The position numbers were made by a program, and so were the translations under genes. 44,438 nt of DNA from positions 1-44,438 of the forward strand of contig NZ_JOCQ01000069.1 in the NCBI RefSeq assembly GCF_000720725.1, read 5' to 3'. The notes under the pieces are model-generated. The model ran no database searches. It was not told the origin of the DNA and saw only the letters and a list, made by a program, of their open reading frames with translations. Origin of the DNA: Streptomyces rimosus subsp. rimosus. Lineage in GTDB: Bacteria; Actinomycetota; Actinomycetes; Streptomycetales; Streptomycetaceae. Of this stretch, positions 30,389-37,707 are shown piece by piece (within the stretch, counting starts at the first letter, position 1; every line of letters begins with the position of its first letter).

Positions 30389-32526
30389 CCAACATTCCGG
30401 AGACCGGCCGCAGCTCACGCGTCACGATCCGGCTGGTCGCCATCCAGATCCTCGTCTTCTCGCTGTTGCTGACTCTCGGCGGCCGGCTGTGGTACCTCCA
30501 GATCCGCAACGGCCGGGAGTACGCCGACGAGGCCCGCAACAACCACGTCCAGCAGGTCGTCGAACCGGCCACCCGCGGCTCCATCCTCGACGCCCGCGGC
30601 ATCCCGCTCGCCGACAACCAGACCCGGCTGGTCGTCTCCGCCAGCCGTACCGACCTGCTGAAGATGAAGGACGACGGCAAGGCCGTGCTCGGCCGGCTCG
30701 CCAAGGTCCTGGGCATGTCCGAGACGGAGATCCGCAACAAGGTCCGGCTGTGCGACGCCAAGACCCCGCAGCCCTGCTGGAACGGCTCGCCCTTCCAGCC
30801 CATCCCGATCACCGACGAGGCCACCACCCAGCAGGCCCTCCAGATCCGCGAGCGCTCCGAGGACTTCCCCGGCATCTCCGCCGAGCCCACCGCCGTACGC
30901 CGCTACGCCGCGCCCGGCAAGGCCGAGACGGCACAGGTCCTCGGCTACCTCTCGCCGGTCACCGACGAGGAGATCCAGAAGGCCAAGAACACCCGCTCGC
31001 CGCTGCTGCGCTCCGACCAGATCGGCCGCTCCGGGCTGGAGCGGACCTACGACAGCCAGCTGCGCGGCAAGGCCGGGGTGACGCGGTACGAGGTCGACAA
31101 CCTCGGCCGGGTCATCGGCAAGGCCAAGAGCGACAAGGCGGTCCCCGGCTCCAACGTCGTCACGAGCATAGACGCCCGCGTCCAGGCCATAGCGGAACGG
31201 GAACTGGAGCAGGCGATGAAAGACGCCCGCAAGGAGCACGACAAGAACACCGGCACCAACTACAAGGCCGACGCGGGCGCCGTGGTCGTCATGGAGAACA
31301 AGACCGGCCGGATCGTCTCCATGGCCTCCAACCCGTCCTACGACCCCAACGCCTGGGTCGGCGGCATCTCCGGCAAGGACTACGCGCGGCTGACCGGCAA
31401 GGACTCCAACTATCCGCTGCTGAACCGGGCGATCCAGGGCCAGTCGGCGCCCGGCTCGATCTTCAAGGTCATCTCGACCTCGGCCGCGGTCGCCGCCGGA
31501 TACGACTTCGACGGCACCTACCCCTGCACCGCCTCGTTCAGCATCGGCAACCAGGTCTTCAAGAACTTCGAGTCCAAGGGCTACGGGCCGATCAACCTCG
31601 GCCGCGCGCTGGAGGTCTCCTGCGACACCGTCTTCTACGGCCTCGCCTACCAGCAGTGGCAGAAGGACGGCGGCAACAAGCCGAAGGACCCGAAGGACTG
31701 GTTCTACAAGACGGCACACCAGTTCGGCCTCGGCAAGGAGACCGGCATCGACCTGCCCAACGAGGTCACCGGCCGGGTCCCGGACCGCCAGTGGAAGAAG
31801 CGGTACTGGGAGGCCAACAAGGACAGCTGGTGCAAGCAGGGCAAGTCCGGCGACGACTACGTCTCGAAGATCGCCCGGGAGAACTGCGAGTCCGGCATGA
31901 AGATGCGCGCCGGTGACTCCGTCAACTACTCCATCGGGCAGGGCGACACCCAGGTCACCCCGATACAGATGGCGACGATCTACGCGGCGATCGCCAACGG
32001 CGGCACGCTGTACAACCCGACCGTGGGCAAGGCGGTCGTCAGCCCCGACGGCAAGCACATCGAGAACATCGAGCCCAAGTCGCACGGGAAGCTGCCGGTG
32101 ACCGCCAGGACCCTCTCCCAGATCGACGGCGCGCTGGCCGGCGTCGCCACCCGCGGCACCGCCGCCTGGCGCTTCCAGGGCTGGCCGCAGGACAAGATCC
32201 CGATGCACGCCAAGACCGGTACGGCCGAGGTCTACGGCAAGCAGACGACGGGCTGGTTCGCCACGTACACCAAGGACTACACGATCGTCATGACCATCTC
32301 CCAGGGCGGCACCGGCTCGGGCTCCGCCGGCCCCGCCGTGCGCAAGATCTACAACGCGCTGTACGGGGTGGACGACAAGGGCAAGATCGACGAGAAGCAG
32401 GCGCTGCTGCCCAGGCCGCAGACCGGACTGCCCAGGATCCTGGGCGACGGCACGATCCAGGCGCAGCCCATCACGCCCGTCGCCGCCCCGGCAACGCCCG
32501 CCGCGACCGGAAGGCGGGGCCGGTGA
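30385..32526 (+). CDS. mrdA: class B penicillin-binding protein 2 of the elongation complex
   Basis: A 713-residue PBP2, partner of RodA. A TM anchor (about residues 15-37), the PBP dimer domain (RGSILDARGIPLADN) and the transpeptidase domain are visible, with Ser358-Ile-Phe-Lys361 (PGSIFK), Ser412-Cys-Asp414 and Lys610-Thr-Gly-Thr. SxD instead of SxN in the second motif is normal for PBP2. It has a Pro/Ala-rich tail. The GTG start overlaps the mreD stop and the stop overlaps the rodA start, both as GTGA. In Streptomyces this gene acts with mre genes in spore-wall synthesis. Confidence 0.96.
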   Translation: MTNIPETGRSSRVTIRLVAIQILVFSLLLTLGGRLWYLQIRNGREYADEARNNHVQQVVEPATRGSILDARGIPLADNQTRLVVSASRTDLLKMKDDGKAVLGRLAKVLGMSETEIRNKVRLCDAKTPQPCWNGSPFQPIPITDEATTQQALQIRERSEDFPGISAEPTAVRRYAAPGKAETAQVLGYLSPVTDEEIQKAKNTRSPLLRSDQIGRSGLERTYDSQLRGKAGVTRYEVDNLGRVIGKAKSDKAVPGSNVVTSIDARVQAIAERELEQAMKDARKEHDKNTGTNYKADAGAVVVMENKTGRIVSMASNPSYDPNAWVGGISGKDYARLTGKDSNYPLLNRAIQGQSAPGSIFKVISTSAAVAAGYDFDGTYPCTASFSIGNQVFKNFESKGYGPINLGRALEVSCDTVFYGLAYQQWQKDGGNKPKDPKDWFYKTAHQFGLGKETGIDLPNEVTGRVPDRQWKKRYWEANKDSWCKQGKSGDDYVSKIARENCESGMKMRAGDSVNYSIGQGDTQVTPIQMATIYAAIANGGTLYNPTVGKAVVSPDGKHIENIEPKSHGKLPVTARTLSQIDGALAGVATRGTAAWRFQGWPQDKIPMHAKTGTAEVYGKQTTGWFATYTKDYTIVMTISQGGTGSGSAGPAVRKIYNALYGVDDKGKIDEKQALLPRPQTGLPRILGDGTIQAQPITPVAAPATPAATGRRGR

Positions 32527-33731
32527 CCAGCTCCCACACGGCGGGCGGCTTCACCGTCCGCCGCTACAGCCCCGACCGCGGCGCCTGGGGCAAGCTGACG
32601 GCGCGCGACTCGGTCGTGCGCAAGCTGGACTGGGTCATGCTGCTGTGCAGCCTGGCGCTGTCCCTGATCGGCGCGGTGCTGGTGTTCTCCGCGACCCGCA
32701 ACCGCACCGAACTCACCCACGGCGACGAATACGGCTACCTGCTGCGCCACCTGCTGAACACCGGCATCGGGCTGGCCCTGGCGGCCGGCGCGATCTGGCT
32801 CGGGCACCGCACGCTGCGCGGCGCGGTGCCGATCCTCTACGGCCTCTCGCTGGTGCTGGCGCTGCTCGTCCTCACGCCCCTGGGCGCCACGATCAACGGC
32901 TCCCGCTCCTGGCTGGCCATCCCCGGCGGGCTCTCCCTCCAGCCCGCCGAATTCGCCAAGATCACGATCACACTGGGGATGGCGCTGATCCTCGCGGGCC
33001 GGGTCGACGCGGGCGACCGCCCGCACCCCGACCACCGCACCGTCGTCCAGGCCCTCGGCCTGGCCGCCGTACCGGTCGCCATCATCATGCTGATGCCGGA
33101 CCTCGGCTCGGTGATGGTCCTCGGCGCGATCATCCTGGGCGTGCTGCTCGCCTCCGGCGCCTCCAACCGGTGGATCCTCGGACTGCTGGGCGCCGGCGTC
33201 GTCGGCTGTGTCGCCATCTGGCAGCTGGGCCTGCTGGACGACTACCAGATCGCCCGGTTCGCCGCCTTCGCCAACCCGAGCCTGGACCCGGCGGGCGTCG
33301 GCTACAACACCAACCAGGCGCGCATCGCCATCGGCGGTGGCGGGCTGACCGGCTCCGGACTCTTCCACGGCAGCCAGACCACCGGCCAGTTCGTGCCGGA
33401 GCAGCAGACCGACTTCATCTTCACCGTCGCCGGCGAGGAGCTGGGCTTCCTCGGCGCGGGCCTGATCATCGTGCTGCTGGGCGTCGTGCTGTGGCGCGCC
33501 TGCCGCATCGCCCGCGAGGCCAGCGAGCTGTACAGCACGATCGTGGCGGCGGGCTTCATCGCCTGGTTCTCGTTCCAGTCGTTCGAGAACATCGGCATGA
33601 CGCTGGGCATCATGCCCGTCACCGGTCTGCCGCTGCCGTTCGTCTCGTACGGCGGCACGTCCATGTTCGCGGTCTGGATCGCCATAGGGCTGCTCCAGTC
33701 CATTCACGTACAGCGGCCGGTGTCGGCCTGA
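32523..33731 (+). CDS. rodA: RodA-type SEDS glycosyltransferase
   Basis: A 402-residue polytopic SEDS protein (RodA/FtsW/SpoVE; Sfr in Streptomyces) that polymerises lipid II. About ten TM segments are visible. Conserved parts are GSRSWLAIPGGLSLQPAEFAK, GYNTNQARIAIGGGGLTGSG and PEQQTDFIF, which carries the catalytic Asp, and the ending VTGLPLPFVSYGGTSM. GTG 32523 overlaps the pbp2 stop as GTGA, so RodA and PBP2 are made together, as expected for their physical complex. It is the last gene of the mre cluster; the next gene is convergent. Confidence 0.97.
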   Translation: MTSSHTAGGFTVRRYSPDRGAWGKLTARDSVVRKLDWVMLLCSLALSLIGAVLVFSATRNRTELTHGDEYGYLLRHLLNTGIGLALAAGAIWLGHRTLRGAVPILYGLSLVLALLVLTPLGATINGSRSWLAIPGGLSLQPAEFAKITITLGMALILAGRVDAGDRPHPDHRTVVQALGLAAVPVAIIMLMPDLGSVMVLGAIILGVLLASGASNRWILGLLGAGVVGCVAIWQLGLLDDYQIARFAAFANPSLDPAGVGYNTNQARIAIGGGGLTGSGLFHGSQTTGQFVPEQQTDFIFTVAGEELGFLGAGLIIVLLGVVLWRACRIAREASELYSTIVAAGFIAWFSFQSFENIGMTLGIMPVTGLPLPFVSYGGTSMFAVWIAIGLLQSIHVQRPVSA

Positions 33732-33742
33732 GAAACCGGCGC

Positions 33743-34207
33743 TCAGCGGCCGGACGCGGCGCTGTAGGAGCTGTACGCGACGAGGACGGCGAGCACGGCG
33801 GCGCTGGTCACCGTGGCGAGCACCACCCACAGCGCGACACGTGCCGTCCGCGGCCGCGTGCGGGGCTGCCGCGGGGGCCGCGCGTACTCCGTCGCGCGGG
33901 GCGCCGCCGGTTCGGATCTCATCGCGATGTCGGCCAGCAACCGGCGGCAGGCGGCGGCCAGTTCGCCCGTGCCGCTGTCCAGCCGCATGACGGTCTCCGC
34001 CCGCGCGGGCGCGCTCGTACCGCCGTCCAGGATGCGGCCCGCCCGTATGAGTACGTCCCCGCGGGTGCCGGTGGCGGACAGACTGATCCACCGCTCGACG
34101 TGCTCGCCCCGTATGACCACGCCGCCCGTGCGGTCGCGGTAGACCGTGTGCTGCTGCCACAGGACGGCCGCCAACTGCCGTGCGGTGTCCGCCAGATGCG
34201 TGAGCAT
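33743..34207 (-). CDS. hypothetical tail-anchored membrane protein
   Basis: A 154-residue protein: an N-terminal soluble domain (1-100; LADTARQLAAVLWQQHTVYRD, then GGVVIRGEHVERWISLS, suggesting alternating strands), an Arg/Pro-rich linker (about 102-122) and one C-terminal TM helix (about 124-146, VALWVVLATVTSAAVLAVLVA). The layout is that of a tail-anchored protein with the domain in the cytoplasm. No family is recognised. It ends 12 bases from the rodA stop, convergent with it, and lies downstream of the desulfurase gene on the same strand but beyond its terminator. Confidence 0.7.
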   Translation of the reverse strand: MLTHLADTARQLAAVLWQQHTVYRDRTGGVVIRGEHVERWISLSATGTRGDVLIRAGRILDGGTSAPARAETVMRLDSGTGELAAACRRLLADIAMRSEPAAPRATEYARPPRQPRTRPRTARVALWVVLATVTSAAVLAVLVAYSSYSAASGR

Positions 34208-34310
34208 CGTCTCCCCCTGCCGTCATGTCCCTCAACCGAGGACGGCACTGTACCGGTAAGGGGTGACAGCCCGGGGCGGGGGTTGTGGATCATGCGGGTG
34301 CCCGGCCCGG

Positions 34311-34346
34311 GGAGCGCCCGCCCCGGCGGTACGGGACGGGCGCTCC
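34311..34346 (-). terminator. terminator of the encapsulin-desulfurase operon
   Basis: Perfect 10-bp arms GGAGCGCCCG (34311-34320) and CGGGCGCTCC (34337-34346) with a 16-base loop, 28 bases past the desulfurase stop on the minus strand. Confidence 0.7.
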
Positions 34347-34383
34347 GGTCGGGTCACGGTGGTTCCGGTCAGGTCACGGTGAC
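34344..34383. repeat. 20-bp tandem duplication covering the desulfurase stop codon
   Basis: Two adjacent units (34344-34363 and 34364-34383) of TCCGGTC-GGTCACGGTG type with three mismatches. The minus-strand TGA (34374-34376) lies in one unit; the other carries the same triplet 20 bases downstream. Confidence 0.8.
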
Positions 34384-36044
34384 TGCTGCAGCCGCAGCAG
34401 CGAAGAGACCAGCTGGTCCACCTCCTCAGGGGTGTTGTAGAGGGCCAGGGAGGCGCGTACGGCGCTGTCCAGGCCGTAGTGGGCCAGCGCGGGCTGGGCG
34501 CAGTGGTGGCCGGAGCGGACGGCGATGCCCTCCAGGTCCAGGGACTGCGCCACGGCCGTCGGGTCGTGGCCCGCGAGCGTGAACGCCAGCACCGCGATGC
34601 GGTCCGGGGCGTCCCCCAGGACTTCGAGGCCGGGCACCATGGCCAGCGCCTGCCGCGCGTACGCCAGCAGGTCGGCCTCGTACTTCGCGATGGCCTCGTG
34701 GTCGAAGGACGACAGCCAGTCGAGCGCGGCGAGCAGCCCGACCACGCCGGAGATGTGACCCGTACCGGCCTCGAAGCGGTGCGGCGCGGGCGCGAACGTC
34801 GTGCGGTCGAAGGAAACGGATTCGATCATGTTCCCGCCGCCCTGCCACGGCACCATGGCCGCCAGCAGTTCGGGCTTGGCGTACAGGGCGCCGATGCCCG
34901 TGGGCGCGAACAGCTTGTGGCCGGAGAAGGCGTAGAAGTCGGCGTCCATGGCCTGTACGTCGACCGGGAAGTGGGCCACCGCCTGGGCGCCGTCCACCAG
35001 CACCTTGGCGCCGTACCGGTGGGCCAGCGCCGTCATCTCCGCCACCGGGGGGACGGTCCCCAGCACATTGGAGGCATGGCTGACGGCCACCAGCCGGGTA
35101 CGGGAGGAGAGCAGGTCGGCGTAGGCGAACTGGTCGATCTGCCCGTCCGGCAGCAGCGGCACCGGCACCACCCGGGCATGCGTCCGGGCGGCCAGCTGCT
35201 GCCACGGGACGATGTCGGAGTGGTGCTCCAGCACGGGGACGAGGATGTCGTCGCCCGGACCGATGTTGGCCCGCCCCCAGGTCTCGGCGACCAGGTTGAT
35301 CGCCTCGGTGGTGCCGCGGACGAAGACGATCTCCTCGGGGGACGGGGCGCCCAGGAAGTCCGCGACGGCGGCCCGGCCCGCTTCGTACAGGGCGGTGGCG
35401 TCGCGGGCCATCGTGTGGGCACCGCGGTGGATGTTGGAGTTGGCCGAACCGTAGAAGGCCGCCACCGCCTCGATCACCTGGCGCGGCTTCTGGGTGGTGG
35501 CCCCGTTGTCCAGCCATACGAGCGGCCGGCCGTTGACCAGCCGGTGCAGGATCGGGAAGTCCCGCCGGGCCATCTCGGGGGAGAAGGCACCGCGTTGGGC
35601 GCCGGGGAATTGTTGGGTGAGTGTCGGGGTGGTGGGGATGGTGGTGGTTTCGGAGTCCGCGGTGGGGATTTGGGCCGGAGCGGTCGGGGCCGCGCTCATG
35701 CCCGGGACCGTTTCCATACCCGGAACCGTCCCCATACCCGGTACGGCGCTGGTGTCCGACAGTGCGCTCGTGCCCGGTACGGCGCTCGCATCAGGCACCG
35801 CGCTCGGAACCGGCTGCATACCCGGCAGACCCGCCGTGGCCGCGGCCGGGACGACGGTCGCCCCCGCGCCCGGAGCCGCGCCCGTGCCGGGAGCCGGTGC
35901 CGTGGTCGTGGCCGTGTCCGTACGGACGGCCGTGTTCGTGCCGGTGGCAGGGGCCGCTGCCGCATCCGCCGCGCCGGTCTTCGCCTCCTTGCCCAGGAGC
36001 GCGCTCAGCGGTGCCGCGAGCCCCGTGAACTCAGGAGTAGTCAT
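34374..36044 (-). CDS. SufS-type cysteine desulfurase with long disordered N-terminus, probable encapsulin cargo
   Basis: A 556-residue PLP enzyme that takes sulfur from cysteine, leaving alanine. The catalytic domain (about 155-552) is group II (SufS/CsdA): LDNGATTQKP (179-187), PLP Lys377 in FSGHKLFAPTG and catalytic Cys515 in RSGHHCAQP. Before it lies an Ala/Thr/Pro/Gly-rich, low-complexity extension of about 150 residues with a hexapeptide repeat (81-122) and a short hydrophobic start (TGLAAPLSALLG). Cysteine desulfurases with such extensions are the known cargo of family 2 encapsulins, where the extension directs loading. ATG 36044 has GAGGTG ten bases upstream, inside the encapsulin gene, whose stop it overlaps by 14 bases. 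No suf or isc genes are nearby, which favours a dedicated sulfur role. Confidence 0.93.
   Translation of the reverse strand: MTTPEFTGLAAPLSALLGKEAKTGAADAAAAPATGTNTAVRTDTATTTAPAPGTGAAPGAGATVVPAAATAGLPGMQPVPSAVPDASAVPGTSALSDTSAVPGMGTVPGMETVPGMSAAPTAPAQIPTADSETTTIPTTPTLTQQFPGAQRGAFSPEMARRDFPILHRLVNGRPLVWLDNGATTQKPRQVIEAVAAFYGSANSNIHRGAHTMARDATALYEAGRAAVADFLGAPSPEEIVFVRGTTEAINLVAETWGRANIGPGDDILVPVLEHHSDIVPWQQLAARTHARVVPVPLLPDGQIDQFAYADLLSSRTRLVAVSHASNVLGTVPPVAEMTALAHRYGAKVLVDGAQAVAHFPVDVQAMDADFYAFSGHKLFAPTGIGALYAKPELLAAMVPWQGGGNMIESVSFDRTTFAPAPHRFEAGTGHISGVVGLLAALDWLSSFDHEAIAKYEADLLAYARQALAMVPGLEVLGDAPDRIAVLAFTLAGHDPTAVAQSLDLEGIAVRSGHHCAQPALAHYGLDSAVRASLALYNTPEEVDQLVSSLLRLQQSP
35679..35804 (-). 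repeat. 18-bp minisatellite encoding a hexapeptide repeat
   Basis: Seven in-frame units in the desulfurase extension: SAVPDA, SAVPGT, SALSDT, SAVPGM, GTVPGM, ETVPGM, SAAPTA. The DNA period is 18 bases and the number of units is therefore likely to vary between strains. Confidence 0.85.
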
Positions 36045-37410
36045 GGTACTTGGACACCTCGACGTTCTGGAGGACGGCGAGGGCGTCCTCCACCAGGACG
36101 GCCGTGTTGAAGTACGCCGTGACCAGGTACGAGGTGATCGCCTTCTGGTCGACGCCCATGTTCCGTACGGACAGGCCCGGTTCGGCCTCGTCCGGTACGG
36201 AGGCCGGGCGCAGGCCCACCACGCCCTGCTCCGCCTCGCCCACCCGCATCAGCAGGATCTCGGTCGTGCCCGCGCCGTTGATGTTCACCTTGTCGGACGG
36301 CAGCAGCGGCACGCCGCGCCAGGTCAGCAGCGGACTGCCGAACCGGGTGTCGGTCACCGGGGGCACACCCCGGCGGGTACATTCCCGGCCGAACGCGGCG
36401 ATCGCCCGCGGGTGCGCCACGAAGTACCCGGGCTGCTTCCACACCTTGGCCAGCATCTCGTCCAGGTCGTCCGGCGTCGGCGCGCCGGTGCGCGTCTGCA
36501 CCCGCATGCCCGGCGCGACCTGGTTGAACAGCCCGAAGTCCGGGTGGTTGAGCATCATCGACTCCTGGCGCTCGCGCAACGCGTGCACGGTCAGGTTGCT
36601 CTGCGCCCGGGTCTGGTCGATCGGCTGGTTGTACAGGTCGGCGACGCGGGTGTGCACGCGCAGCACGGTCTGCGCGAGGCTCATGTGGTACTCGCGCGGC
36701 GCGTCCTCGTACTCCACGTACGTGCCCGGCAGGTCCGGTTCGCCGACGTGCCCGGCGGCCAGGTCGACCGGCGCCTCGGCACCCGGCGTCGGCATCTCGC
36801 CGGCGCAGTAGGACTCCAGCGTGGTGCGCAGCGACTCGTCGCGGTCGGCCAGTTCCGCCAGCTTGGCGCGGCTGATGCACAGCGCGACACCGGGGGTCAG
36901 CGCGCGCACCTGGTACGGCTGCGACTCGCCCTTGGCCCAGGCGGTCAGGTCGAAGAACTGGCCGTCGCCGACGACCTCCAGTAACGCGTCCTCGCCGTAC
37001 CGCCCGGTCACCCGCTTCTCGGCGCGGCCGCGTACCAGCACCCACAGGCGGTCGGCGTTGTCGCCCTCGGAGCACAGCGTCTGCCCGGCGTCGAAGGTGA
37101 CCTCGTCGCACGTCTCGGCCAGCTCGCGCAGCTGCCCCTCGTCGGCCTGCCGCAGGAACGGCAGTTCCCGCAGGTCCTCGGGCACGATGCGGTGGCTGTC
37201 GCCCTCGGAGAAGGTGCTGATCCGGTCGTCGCCCAGGATGAAGGTGCGGCGGCGGTTGACGCGGTAGACGCCGGACTCGACGTCCACCCACGGCAGGGCG
37301 CGCAGCAGATAGCGCGGGGTGATGCCGCGCATCTGCGGCGTGGTCTTGGTGGTGGTGGCGAGCTGCCGTGCCGCGTCGGGACCGAGACTCAAACGGCCAT
37401 TTGTGGTCAT
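36031..37410 (-). CDS. family 2 encapsulin shell protein with inserted CNB-like domain (EshA type)
   Basis: A 459-residue HK97-fold nanocompartment shell protein of the family 2B type. The N-terminus (SLGPDAARQLATTTKTTPQM) and RYLLRALPWVDVESGVYRVN are characteristic, an E-loop insertion of about residues 75-205 has the beta-roll of a cyclic-nucleotide-binding domain (TLCSEGDNADRLWVLVRGRA), and the C-terminal P/A-domain part (235-459) holds LNHPDFGLFN and DKVNINGAGTTEILLMRVGE. It was long annotated as a Crp-like protein; S. griseus EshA is a relative. In the CNB domain the phosphate-binding Arg and Ser of CRP are replaced (Gln164, Pro165), so classic cAMP binding is doubtful. ATG 37410 is fixed by GAGGAGG five bases upstream. 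First gene of a two-gene operon with the desulfurase. Confidence 0.92.
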   Translation of the reverse strand: MTTNGRLSLGPDAARQLATTTKTTPQMRGITPRYLLRALPWVDVESGVYRVNRRRTFILGDDRISTFSEGDSHRIVPEDLRELPFLRQADEGQLRELAETCDEVTFDAGQTLCSEGDNADRLWVLVRGRAEKRVTGRYGEDALLEVVGDGQFFDLTAWAKGESQPYQVRALTPGVALCISRAKLAELADRDESLRTTLESYCAGEMPTPGAEAPVDLAAGHVGEPDLPGTYVEYEDAPREYHMSLAQTVLRVHTRVADLYNQPIDQTRAQSNLTVHALRERQESMMLNHPDFGLFNQVAPGMRVQTRTGAPTPDDLDEMLAKVWKQPGYFVAHPRAIAAFGRECTRRGVPPVTDTRFGSPLLTWRGVPLLPSDKVNINGAGTTEILLMRVGEAEQGVVGLRPASVPDEAEPGLSVRNMGVDQKAITSYLVTAYFNTAVLVEDALAVLQNVEVSKYHDYS

Positions 37411-37441
37411 CACGACCTCCTCGGGAAAGGGCGCGCGGGCA

Positions 37442-37466
37442 CGCGGCGGCCCTCGTGGCCGCCGCG
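37442..37466 (-). other. hairpin in the encapsulin mRNA leader
   Basis: Perfect 10-bp stem CGCGGCGGCC / GGCCGCCGCG with a 5-base loop, about 31 bases upstream of the encapsulin start and 20 upstream of its Shine-Dalgarno. It may act as a stabiliser, attenuator or protein-binding site. The 297-base divergent gap 37411-37707 holds no gene; an A/T-richer stretch at 37505-37600 probably contains the encapsulin promoter. Confidence 0.5.
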
Positions 37467-37695
37467 GTCCGCACGGTGTGGAGGGGACCGATCGTCCGAG
37501 CGGCAACTGCCGACGGCAAGACGGCGTATTTCCGCAACAGGCCGGAAAGGAGCTATCCGGCATTCGCAGGTGTTCGTGCAGAGATGAACTGTTTTTGCCG
37601 TGGATGCCGTGTGGCCAGGCCGGAATCCGTCCGCCGGGCCGGGCGTCACCGCGCGAACGTCCGGTCGGGGACTGCCTCGGCGCCCCACACGCGGC

Positions 37696-37701
37696 TAGAT
37701 T
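37696..37701 (+). promoter_or_regulatory. -10 element for leaderless CYTH-CHAD gene
   Basis: TAGATT lies six bases before the ATG at 37708, with no Shine-Dalgarno. A weak -35 (CTGCCT, 37672-37677) is 18 bases upstream. Confidence 0.55.
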
Positions 37702-37707
37702 CGATCC

